From the NCBI GenBank assembly GCA_019421725.1, contig JAHZES010000011.1:1-19961 (forward strand): a DNA stretch of 19,961 nucleotides. The letters run 5' to 3'. Of the stretch, positions 7,715 to 14,314 are shown piece by piece (the first letter of the stretch is position 1; the number at the start of each line of letters is the position of its first letter). The stretch comes from Clostridiales bacterium. Its GTDB lineage: Bacteria; Bacillota; Clostridia; Oscillospirales; Acutalibacteraceae. The translations under genes were made by a program, and so were the position numbers. The notes under the pieces were generated by a model that saw only the letters and a list, made by a program, of their open reading frames with translations, did not search any database and was not told where the DNA came from.

Positions 7715-8788
7715 ATGAACGGACACAATCAAAAAAAAGGAAAACTCAAAGCCTCCCCGAAGCGCATTGCCATGCGCATCGCCGTATGCTTTCTTTCCGT
7801 TATTTTTTTCCTTTCTGCCACCGGCGTTCTGTATGTACGCTCCATGCTGGGAAAGGTGCAGCACACCGTGATCAAGGGAAATGAATCTCTCACGCTTTCC
7901 GAGATTTACGGCGACGACGTTTCTTTTGCCGACGTTCCCGACTCCATTGAAAAAATTCAGGATTCCCGCAAGCAATACGAAGCGATCCAGGGAGTCGAGC
8001 TGCTGCAGGCCGATTATATTCAGAATATTTTGCTGATCGGTTCCGATACCCGTCGGAGCGGCGCCGCCGGCAATTCCGATTCGATGATCCTGGTTTCCAT
8101 TAATCATCACACCAAAAAAATCCATTTGATCTCACTGATGCGCGCCATGTATGTCCGAATCCCGAAATCTACGGGCGCCCAGTGGGGAATGCTCAACGCC
8201 GCAGTACCGTGGGGCGGCCCGGAGCTGCTGGCAAAAACAATCGAAAATAACTTCCGCGTTAAAGTAGACGATTACGCATTGGTGGATTTCAGCGGATTTT
8301 CCCGGCTGGTCGATCTCGCTGGCGGGCTGGACCTGACGCTGAGTGCCGCAGAAGCTGCCTATCTGACACACGACCGCGAATGCTCCGGCTCCTTTCAGGC
8401 CGGCCAGGCGCATTTAAACGGCAGTCAGGCGCTTTCCTATGCGCGGATGCGCCACACGGATAACGACTTCAAGCGCACCGGGCGTCAGCGTACCGTGATA
8501 GAGCTGCTGCTGAAGAAAGCGTTTTCCATGAATCTTTCTCAACTGCACTCCTTCGCTTCCGAACTGCTGCCGCTGATCAACACCAGCCTTTCGCAGGGGG
8601 AAATTCTCTCCATGGTCGGCATGGTGGCCGATCTTTCCTCTTACGAAATAGATCAGATGATGCTCCCCGTGGAAAATGAAAGCGGCCAAACTTACGAAGG
8701 TATGATGTATGTCAACGGTATGGAGGTTTATCAGGTAAACTACTATACGAACGTAACCGCTTTGCGGAATCTGATCCTCGACGACTGA
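7715..8788 (+). CDS. LytR-CpsA-Psr (LCP) family cell-wall glycopolymer ligase
   Basis: 357 aa from ATG 7715 with AAGGAG eight nt upstream. It has a short basic cytoplasmic tail, one membrane helix at about 19-40 (ending FFLSATGVLYV), a linker of about 60 residues, then the extracellular LCP domain. Conserved parts seen: NILLIGSDTR, NSDSMILVSIN, LNAAVPWGG, VDLAGGLDL, and YARMRHTDNDFKRTGRQR (near 242-259), with its run of arginines for the pyrophosphate head. LCP proteins move wall teichoic acids, capsule or other glycopolymers from undecaprenyl pyrophosphate carriers onto peptidoglycan. One oddity: the canonical (S)IPRDT element reads SLMRAMYV here. The arginine (143) is kept but the following acidic residue is alanine (144). 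The family is secure; the polymer substrate is unknown. It has its own promoter and a strong terminator. Confidence 0.92.
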   Translation: MNGHNQKKGKLKASPKRIAMRIAVCFLSVIFFLSATGVLYVRSMLGKVQHTVIKGNESLTLSEIYGDDVSFADVPDSIEKIQDSRKQYEAIQGVELLQADYIQNILLIGSDTRRSGAAGNSDSMILVSINHHTKKIHLISLMRAMYVRIPKSTGAQWGMLNAAVPWGGPELLAKTIENNFRVKVDDYALVDFSGFSRLVDLAGGLDLTLSAAEAAYLTHDRECSGSFQAGQAHLNGSQALSYARMRHTDNDFKRTGRQRTVIELLLKKAFSMNLSQLHSFASELLPLINTSLSQGEILSMVGMVADLSSYEIDQMMLPVENESGQTYEGMMYVNGMEVYQVNYYTNVTALRNLILDD

Positions 8789-8833
8789 TTTTCTGCTGCG
8801 GAATTCTGTGCAGCATTCTCTTTTCAAAGCGCC

Positions 8834-8878
8834 AAACGCCCCGGCTCCAGACTGCAATTGCTGGAACCGGGGCGTTTT
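8834..8878. terminator. Strong bidirectional terminator between the LCP gene and nrdG
   Basis: AAACGCCCCGG (8834-8844) pairs with CCGGGGCGTTT. After one C/A mismatch, TCCAG pairs with CTGGA around a 10-nt loop. TTTT follows on the plus strand, and the A-run on the left gives a T-run on the minus strand. It serves both convergent genes. Confidence 0.9.
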
Positions 8879-8894
8879 CGTCGGTACTGTTGCT

Positions 8895-9416
8895 TTAAGA
8901 TTCGTCCCACAGAACGATCTCACCCTGCTGCAGGGTTTGCGGCACACAAATGATTCTCTGATTTTCAGAACCGCGAAATTTCAACCGAATGTTCTTTTTC
9001 TCTTCAATAAATTCGCCGTCTACCAGAATGTCGAGACAGCGCAGCAGCGCCAATGCCGTCTGCTTTTCGCCGACCTTTCCCGCCAGAATATCTTCTATTT
9101 GGTACCCCGTATAGCACCAGATGGTCTTTTGCGGGAACTCTTCACGCACCCTTCTGCACAGCCGCAGTAAAGCGAGTTGGTTCTGCGGCTCAAACGGCTC
9201 GCCGCCCAACAGAGAAAGCCCGTTGATATAAGCCGGCGCAAGCGATGCCAGAATTTCGTTTTCCTGCTTTTCCCCAAACAATTCTCCGTAATTAAAATCC
9301 CAGGCAACCGCATTAAAGCAGCCCTTGCAGCGGTGTGTACAGCCGCTGACAAAAAGCGAGGTTCTGACGCCAATTCCGTTGGCGATGTCACAGTATTTGA
9401 CCGTTGCGTAATTCAA
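8895..9416 (-). CDS. nrdG: Anaerobic ribonucleoside-triphosphate reductase activating protein NrdG
   Basis: 173 aa, the usual NrdG length. This radical SAM enzyme uses a 4Fe-4S cluster and S-adenosylmethionine to install the glycyl radical on NrdD. Seen: MNYATVKYCDIANGIGVRTSLF, then the cluster motif CTHRCKGC (Cys26, Cys30, Cys33, the CxxxCxxC of radical SAM proteins), the FNAVAWDF segment typical of NrdG, and GGEPF (71-75) for SAM binding. The start codon is TTG (9416-9414), supported by AGGAG nine nt upstream; no ATG alternative keeps the conserved N-terminus. It lies 80 nt downstream of nrdD on the same strand, after a strong hairpin that may lower its level relative to nrdD. Identification is very secure. 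Confidence 0.96.
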   Translation of the reverse strand: MNYATVKYCDIANGIGVRTSLFVSGCTHRCKGCFNAVAWDFNYGELFGEKQENEILASLAPAYINGLSLLGGEPFEPQNQLALLRLCRRVREEFPQKTIWCYTGYQIEDILAGKVGEKQTALALLRCLDILVDGEFIEEKKNIRLKFRGSENQRIICVPQTLQQGEIVLWDES

Positions 9417-9453
9417 AGCCGATTTCTCCTATTTCGCGGCGCACTGCAACTGT

Positions 9454-9484
9454 AAAGCCCGACCGGATCTTTTTCCGGTCGGGC
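9454..9484 (-). terminator. Strong hairpin between nrdD and nrdG, possible partial terminator
   Basis: A perfect 10-bp stem, GCCCGACCGG (9457-9466) with CCGGTCGGGC (9475-9484), around an 8-nt loop. On the minus strand only TTTA follows, so it may terminate partially or protect the nrdD message end. It lies between the nrdD stop and the nrdG ribosome binding site. Confidence 0.5.
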
Positions 9485-9496
9485 AGCTTTATTCCG

Positions 9497-11674
9497 TTAC
9501 AGATGCAGCACGCGCTCCTTGATTTCCTGCGTACGTCCCTGATTCCAGTACTGCGTGCCAATATAACCGCAGGTGCGGCGGGCAACGTTCATCTTGCTCT
9601 GATCGGTGTTGCCGCAGTTCGGGCATTTCCAAATCAGCTTGCCGTCCTCTTCTTCGATCTGAATTTCACCGTCAAAGCCACAGACCTGACAGTAATCGGA
9701 CTTTGTATTGAGCTCTGCATACATAATATGCTCATAAATAAACCGGATCACCTGCATAACCGCTTCCAGATTATTCTGCATATTCGGCACTTCAACATAG
9801 CTGATGGCCCCGCCCGGAGAGAGCGCCTGAAACTGCGATTCAAATGCCAGCTTTGTAAATGCATCGATTTTTTCGGTCACATGAACATGGTAGCTGTTTG
9901 TAATATAGCCTTTGTCCGTAATCCCTTCAATAATGCCAAAACGCTTCTGCAGGCACTTGGCAAATTTATAGGTGGTCGATTCCAACGGAGTTCCGTAAAG
10001 ACTGAAATCAATGTTGTGCCGCGTTTTCCAATCCTTGCAGGCGTCGTTCATATGCTGCATGACCTTAAGCGCAAACGGCGTTGCACTGGGATCCGTATGG
10101 GATTTGCCCGTCATATATTTCACGCATTCGTAAAGCCCTGCATACCCAAGCGAAATAGTCGAATAACCACCATAAAGCAGCTTATCGATCGGCTCTCCTT
10201 TTTTCAGCCGTGCCAACGCGCCGTATTGCCACAAAATCGGCGCAGCGTCCGAAAGCGTTCCCTTCAGGCGCTCATGGCGGCAAAGCAGCGCACGATGGCA
10301 AAGCTCGAGCCGTTCATCGAAAACTTTCCAAAATTTTTCAATATTTCCTCCGGACGAGAGCGCCACATCCACCAAATTGATCGTGACCACTCCCTGATTG
10401 AAGCGGCCGTAATATTTCGGCTTATTTGTTTCCGGATCAACATACGGCGTCAGGAAAGAACGGCATCCCATGCAGGTATAGCACTGACCCTGCCCGTTTT
10501 TATCCACCTTCAGCTGCTTCATGATCTTTTCGGAAATATAGTCCGGCACCATACGCCGGGCCGTACATTTTGCCGCCAGCTCGGTCAGGTAATAGTACGG
10601 AGAATCCGGATGAATATTTTCCTCCTCCAGCACGTAAATCAGCTTTGGAAACGCCGGCGTAACCCAGACTCCCGCCTCGTTTTTCACGCCCTGGTAGCGC
10701 TGTAGCAGCGTCTCTTCAATAATCAGCGCAAGATCCTGCTTTTCCTGTTCGTTCTTTGCTTCGCCCAGATACATAAAAACCGTTACAAACGGCGCCTGGC
10801 CGTTCGTGGTAAGCAGGGTAACCACCTGATACTGAATGGTCTGAACTCCTCGGCGAATCTCATCCCGCAGACGGGCCGCAACCATCCGATCCAGCTTTTC
10901 CTGCGAAACCTCTACGCCGAGATCCTTCATTTCCGCCTGCACCACCCGGCGGATCTTTTCGCGGCTGATCTGGACGAACGGCGCCAGATGCGTAAGAGAG
11001 ATGGACTGGCCGCCATACTGGTTGCTTGCCACCTGCGCGATGATCTGTGTTGCAATGTTGCAGGCGGTCGAAAAACTGTGCGGCTTCTCAATCATCGTTC
11101 CGGAAATAACGGTTCCGTTCTGGAGCATATCCTCCAGATTGACCAGATCGCAGTTGTGCATGTGCTGCGCGTAATAGTCGGTATCATGAAAATGGATGAT
11201 CCCTTCGTTGTGCGCATCGACAATATCCTGCGGCAGCAGAATACGCGTGGTAATGTCACGGCTGACCTCTCCCGCCATATAATCACGCTGTACACTGTTG
11301 ACCGTCGGGTTTTTGTTGGAGTTCTCCTGTTTGGCCTCTTCGTTATTGCATTCGATAAGGCTGAGGATCTTGTCGTCGGTCGTGTTGGAACGGCGAACCA
11401 GATTACGCGTATAACGGTAGGTAATATACTGCTTTGCAACCTCATAAGCACCGTTTGCCATAATGTGCTTTTCCACAAGATCCTGAATTTCCTCCACGCC
11501 CGCCGCGCGGCCAAGCGCCTGACAGGCGTTTTCCACGGCCTGAGCAATTCTGCGGATCTGTACGGGCGTAAGCCGTGCGCCTTCTTCCACGGTAACGTTC
11601 GCCTTACCGATAGCCACCATAATTTTGGTAATATCGAACGCTTCTTCTGTTCCGTTCCGCTTAATAATCTTCAT
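9497..11674 (-). CDS. nrdD: Anaerobic (class III) ribonucleoside-triphosphate reductase NrdD
   Basis: 725 aa from ATG 11674; an ATG four codons upstream (11686) directly behind AGAGGAAAGG is an alternative. NrdD reduces ribonucleoside triphosphates to deoxy forms using formate and an oxygen-sensitive glycyl radical, which supports an anaerobic lifestyle. Domains: an N-terminal ATP-cone (MKIIKRNGTEEAFDITKI, to about residue 95), which senses ATP/dATP for activity control; the barrel with SFSTACNIATQ and the active-site cysteine region CMGCRSFLTPY; a C-terminal zinc site of two pairs, CQVCG and CPNCG; and the glycyl-radical loop RRTCGYIGTQYWNQGR with Gly703 as the radical site. All key elements are present. 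It is followed by nrdG. Its upstream region has a consensus sigma-A promoter, a perfect NrdR box and a second inverted repeat. Confidence 0.97.
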   Translation of the reverse strand: MKIIKRNGTEEAFDITKIMVAIGKANVTVEEGARLTPVQIRRIAQAVENACQALGRAAGVEEIQDLVEKHIMANGAYEVAKQYITYRYTRNLVRRSNTTDDKILSLIECNNEEAKQENSNKNPTVNSVQRDYMAGEVSRDITTRILLPQDIVDAHNEGIIHFHDTDYYAQHMHNCDLVNLEDMLQNGTVISGTMIEKPHSFSTACNIATQIIAQVASNQYGGQSISLTHLAPFVQISREKIRRVVQAEMKDLGVEVSQEKLDRMVAARLRDEIRRGVQTIQYQVVTLLTTNGQAPFVTVFMYLGEAKNEQEKQDLALIIEETLLQRYQGVKNEAGVWVTPAFPKLIYVLEEENIHPDSPYYYLTELAAKCTARRMVPDYISEKIMKQLKVDKNGQGQCYTCMGCRSFLTPYVDPETNKPKYYGRFNQGVVTINLVDVALSSGGNIEKFWKVFDERLELCHRALLCRHERLKGTLSDAAPILWQYGALARLKKGEPIDKLLYGGYSTISLGYAGLYECVKYMTGKSHTDPSATPFALKVMQHMNDACKDWKTRHNIDFSLYGTPLESTTYKFAKCLQKRFGIIEGITDKGYITNSYHVHVTEKIDAFTKLAFESQFQALSPGGAISYVEVPNMQNNLEAVMQVIRFIYEHIMYAELNTKSDYCQVCGFDGEIQIEEEDGKLIWKCPNCGNTDQSKMNVARRTCGYIGTQYWNQGRTQEIKERVLHL

Positions 11675-11746
11675 CTGCGCCACCATCCTTTCCTCTTTGC
11701 CGCATAACCCATCCGCTTTTTTCCGCTCCGTATAATTCTCGCCAAT

Positions 11747-11768
11747 AAAACACAATATATTGTGTTTT
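11747..11768. promoter_or_regulatory. NrdR box upstream of nrdD
   Basis: A perfect 22-bp palindrome whose 16-bp core ACACAATATATTGTGT (11750-11765) fits the NrdR consensus acaCwAtATaTwGtgt at every position. NrdR is the zinc-finger/ATP-cone repressor of ribonucleotide reductase genes. The box lies 73 nt upstream of the nrdD start, downstream of the main predicted promoter. A weaker promoter-like pair, TTGATC-N18-GATAAA (11796 to 11767), would place it right at a start site. No second box at the usual distance of about 31 bp was found. Confidence 0.85.
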
Positions 11769-11798
11769 TATCGCATTTTTCGCCCCGTTCGATCAATC

Positions 11799-11815
11799 GA
11801 TAGTACTTTACTATC
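11799..11815. promoter_or_regulatory. Second inverted repeat (putative operator) over the nrdD -10 region
   Basis: GATAGTA-CTT-TACTATC: 7-bp perfect arms with a 3-bp centre. It overlaps the -10 hexamer (11813-11818) and the expected start of transcription. It does not fit the NrdR consensus, so a second repressor may bind here. Confidence 0.5.
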
Positions 11816-11841
11816 TTATCACTCATTCTGCACACTGTCAA
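11813..11841 (-). promoter_or_regulatory. Sigma-A promoter for nrdD-nrdG
   Basis: On the minus strand a perfect TTGACA (11841-11836), a 17-nt spacer and TAAGAT (11818-11813). The predicted start is near 11806, giving a leader of about 130 nt that contains the NrdR box. Confidence 0.75.
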
Positions 11842-11843
11842 TA

Positions 11844-12024
11844 CATTAAAACATTTTGAGCAATAAAAGCAAACTTGCCTCGCCATACCGACCGCGTATA
11901 TTCGCAAAACAGCCCGGCAAACAAACCGACGGTTAAACCGCCGATCTGCCTGCCAGGCCGAAAAGGTCTGCCGCGCCCGCCTGCTTTGTTTCCCGTTGTT
12001 GCAGCGAAGCGCCCCGCACGAACG
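11844..12024. other. Intergenic stretch between nrdD promoter and DUF3737 remnant
   Basis: The nrdD-DUF3737 gap is about 350 nt in total. The nrdD-proximal half is taken up by the promoter, inverted repeat and NrdR box. The rest holds only the possible terminator at 11918-11943 and a short CAGGCC-GAAAA-GGTCTG hairpin (11954-11970) with no T-run. No coding frame here looks real. Confidence 0.5.
11918..11943 (-). terminator. Possible terminator of the broken DUF3737 gene
   Basis: On the minus strand CGGCGG-TTTAA-CCGTCG (one G-T pair) is followed by GTTTGTTTG. It is the only terminator-like element downstream of the DUF3737 remnant. Confidence 0.35.
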
Positions 12025-12857
12025 TCATGCTTCGGTCATAATAATCTCGCCGCGGGATGCTTCGTCGTCGCGGATCAGTTCTCCGAGCTGCGGCAGCGTG
12101 ATTTTTCCCCGCAGCGGATTTTTGATACTGTCAACCGGCGCCGTAAGCGTAGCCTCCACCTCCGACTTTTCAAAACAGAGATCGGCGCCCGTCAGCTCAC
12201 AGTCGATCAGCCGCAGATTAGTGCAGTAGCAAAGCGGCTGCGTTCCTGTAATTTTACAGCGAATCAACGTCAAATGATCGGAATACCACGCAAGATATTC
12301 TCCGTTCACCACGCTGTCGCGCACCGTTACATTTTCGGAATGCCAGAACGCATCCTTCGTATTGAGCACACAGTTGCTCAGCTCCGCGCCGCGCACATAC
12401 TGAAAGGAATACTTGCCGCGAAAATTCAGTCGGCTGCAAAAAATCTGTTCGCTGCGCATCAGAAAGTATTCGCTTTCCGCCGTGCAGTTTTCCATTTGCA
12501 GATTATGCACCGACCAACCGAATTCCGGCGAGAGAATATCGCACTGTATCAGCGAGACATCCCTGCACTCGCGCAGGGCCTTGATTCCGTAATCGAAACG
12601 TGGTCGGAATACCAGAGCGCCGCACGGCAAAGCGGGGTCATCTCTGTGTTTTCAATAGAGACGTAATGGTCGTGCCAGAATGGATACCGCAAGTTGCAGA
12701 AGCAGTCCTGCACTGCCACATCGGTACATTCCTTCAACGCGCTTTCCCCATCCGCGGGCCCGTCGAACCGGCAGTTGGATAAAATGATCCCGCTTTTGCC
12801 GTAAAACGCGCGTTCCGCATCAAACGATCGTCCGCTGATTCTTTCAGGCTGTTCCAT
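12025..12857 (-). pseudogene. DUF3737 family beta-helix protein, disrupted by a frame-shifting deletion
   Basis: Two overlapping minus-strand frames together make one DUF3737 protein of about 276 residues. The first part starts at ATG 12857 (MEQPERISGRSFDAERAFYG), runs through FDGPADGESALKEC and FWHDHYVSIENTEMTPLCRA, and ends its family match at WYSDHVSI (about 12591). The second continues in another frame from YGIKALRECRDVSLIQCDI, through KYSFQYVRG, KDAFWHSENVTV and EYLAWYSDHLTL, to SIKNPLRGKITLPQLGELI. DUF3737 proteins are predicted right-handed beta-helices of unknown function. Compared with the family as I recall it, about six residues are missing between VSI and GIKAL, with two bases left. 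This implies loss of roughly 16 nt rather than one miscalled base. Sequence on both sides is well conserved, so the break looks recent. It is divergent from the MarR gene. Confidence 0.82.
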
Positions 12858-12925
12858 TCCTGTAAGTCACACCTTTTTGATAAAAATAACGGCTCGCATG
12901 AATGCAAACCGTTTTTGTTTCTTTT

Positions 12926-12956
12926 AGTATAATCCTTACAGTCAACTCTAAGTCAA
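12926..12956 (-). promoter_or_regulatory. Possible promoter for the DUF3737 gene
   Basis: On the minus strand TTGACT (12956-12951), 19 nt, then TATACT (12931-12926). A second TTGACT (12945-12940) repeats the -35-like box 11 bp downstream and could be part of an activator or repressor site. The long spacer lowers confidence. Confidence 0.4.
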
Positions 12957-12976
12957 GTGATTTTTCAATATTTCGC

Positions 12977-13004
12977 TTGACAATTCTCCTCAGCCGAGTA
13001 TAAT
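12977..13004 (+). promoter_or_regulatory. Sigma-A promoter for the MarR-TSUP unit
   Basis: Perfect TTGACA (12977-12982) and perfect TATAAT (12999-13004) with a 16-nt spacer. This is the strongest promoter match in the window. Transcription should begin near 13011, inside the palindrome that follows. Confidence 0.85.
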
Positions 13005-13005
13005 T

Positions 13006-13024
13006 GTTCATTAATGAACGGTTC
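13006..13024. promoter_or_regulatory. Putative MarR operator at the transcription start
   Basis: Perfect 14-bp palindrome GTTCATTAATGAAC (13006-13019), directly after the -10. A further GTTC at 13021-13024 makes a second overlapping inverted pair with GAAC. Its position fits autorepression by the MarR protein encoded next. Confidence 0.65.
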
Positions 13025-13042
13025 AAAAAAGGATGATTTTAT

Positions 13043-13474
13043 ATGATGACCGCAGCCGACTTTTTTAATCTTACACAGCAGTTTCAAAAAACATACGAAA
13101 GGCTTTTGGGCTGTACTGCAGAATCCTGCGGCGTTTCACGCATTGAGCTGGACATCCTGCTGTTTTTGCGGAATAATCCGGGCTGCGATACCGCCCACGA
13201 CATTGTCCGGATCCGCAGAATCGCCAAGTCGCATGTTTCAAAGGCGGTTGAGCTGCTGTGCCGGCGCGGCTACCTCTCTGCCGAAACTGACAAAACCGAT
13301 CGCCGTATCGTTCGGCTCAGACTGCTTCCTGCAGCCGAAGAAACCGTAAAGGCAGGCAAAAAAACGCAGCAGGCCTTTGTGCGGGAAATTCTTCGGGGAA
13401 TTTCTGACGAAGAACTGCAGACCATGCGGCACGTTTTGGAACAGATGAACCGCAATATTCAAACCACACCCTGA
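13043..13474 (+). CDS. MarR family winged-helix transcriptional regulator
   Basis: 143 aa, typical for MarR. The start is ATG 13043 (a second ATG follows at once) with AAGGA nine nt upstream. The order is an N-terminal dimerisation helix (FFNLTQQFQKTYERLLG), then a winged helix: SRIELDILLFLRNNPGCDTAHDIVRIRRIAKSHVSKAVELLCRRGYL. The wing carries the family D-x-R signature in TDKTDRRIVRLRL. C-terminal dimer helices follow (ISDEELQTMRHVLEQMNRNI). MarR proteins usually repress their own gene and a nearby transport or enzyme gene, and release DNA on binding a small molecule. The gene is followed after 40 nt by a TSUP permease on the same strand, which is the likely partner. The ligand is unknown. 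Confidence 0.92.
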   Translation: MMTAADFFNLTQQFQKTYERLLGCTAESCGVSRIELDILLFLRNNPGCDTAHDIVRIRRIAKSHVSKAVELLCRRGYLSAETDKTDRRIVRLRLLPAAEETVKAGKKTQQAFVREILRGISDEELQTMRHVLEQMNRNIQTTP

Positions 13475-13514
13475 TTCCTGTTCGGAACGGGGCAATCGAA
13501 AAGAGGCTTTTTAT

Positions 13515-14303
13515 ATGCTGCTGAAATGGATCGTTTGTATTATCGCAGGGCTGGGCGCCGGAATCGGCACCGGATTAGCCGGGCTTTCTGCCGCCGCTGT
13601 TATCTCTCCCATGCTGATCACCTTCCTCGGATTTGACGCCTATTCGGCCGTTGGGATCGCATTGGCCTCCGATGTGCTCGCATCGGCCATATCGGCGCGA
13701 ACCTATGCAAAAAACAAGAACCTGGACATCAAAAACGGGTTGGTTATGTTGTGCTCCGTACTGGTGTTTACTTTAGCAGGCAGCTACATTGCCTCGTTGG
13801 TTCCCAACACTACCATGGGAAGCTTTTCGGTCGTGATGACTCTTTTGCTTGGCATCAAATTCATCCTCCGCCCGGTGATGACCACCAGAGAGCGCATGGC
13901 GCAGAAAAGTACGCGAACCAAAATCATTCAATCTGTTCTCTGCGGCGCTTTGATCGGCTTCATCTGCGGCTTTATCGGCGCGGGCGGCGGTATGATGATG
14001 CTGTTGATCCTGACAAGCGTTTTAGGGTATGAGCTCAAAACAGCCGTCGGCACCAGCGTGTTTATTATGACCTTTACCGCGCTTACCGGCGCAATTTCAC
14101 ATTTTTCAATCAGCGGGGCCCTTCCGGACCTTACCGCTCTGGTCCTGTGCGTCTTCTTTACACTGCTCGGCGCTCTGCTCTCCGCAAAATTTGCGAACAA
14201 AGCGCCGGCCGCAACACTCAACCGTGTTACAGGAATCGTATTGACCGTTCTGGGCGCCGCCATGCTGGCGGTAAAGCTGCTCTTTCCTTCCTCAGCAGGC
14301 TGA
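13515..14303 (+). CDS. TSUP family (TauE/SafE, DUF81) membrane permease
   Basis: 262 aa, the usual size. It starts at ATG 13515, with AGAGG about 10 nt upstream. Almost the whole protein is hydrophobic, with about eight predicted membrane spans in two similar halves. Each half opens with a glycine-rich motif: AGLGAGIGTGLAGLSAAAV near the N-terminus and GFICGFIGAGGGMMMLLIL in the middle. Both are typical of TauE/SafE/YfcA proteins. The family exports or imports sulfite, sulfoacetate, sulfolactate and other organosulfur or carboxylate anions. The substrate cannot be read from the sequence. It shares a transcription unit with the MarR regulator, which suggests induction by its substrate or a related compound. 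It converges on the glycoside hydrolase gene with only 11 nt between stop codons, and no clear terminator is visible there. Confidence 0.92.
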   Translation: MLLKWIVCIIAGLGAGIGTGLAGLSAAAVISPMLITFLGFDAYSAVGIALASDVLASAISARTYAKNKNLDIKNGLVMLCSVLVFTLAGSYIASLVPNTTMGSFSVVMTLLLGIKFILRPVMTTRERMAQKSTRTKIIQSVLCGALIGFICGFIGAGGGMMMLLILTSVLGYELKTAVGTSVFIMTFTALTGAISHFSISGALPDLTALVLCVFFTLLGALLSAKFANKAPAATLNRVTGIVLTVLGAAMLAVKLLFPSSAG

Positions 14304-14314
14304 TCCTCTGTGCG

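Noticed and set aside
9404..10705. Long plus-strand open frame (about 433 codons) opposite nrdD
   Set aside because: It is antisense to highly conserved NrdD sequence, and its translation shows no recognisable family or signal.
11671..11907. Small minus-strand frame (78 codons) upstream of nrdD
   Set aside because: It covers the promoter, inverted repeat and NrdR box and overlaps the nrdD start in another frame; no family similarity is visible.
12025..12630. Reading the second DUF3737 frame as a separate intact gene
   Set aside because: It lacks the family N-terminus, which lies in the overlapping frame upstream, and the first residues before GIKAL are out-of-frame noise.
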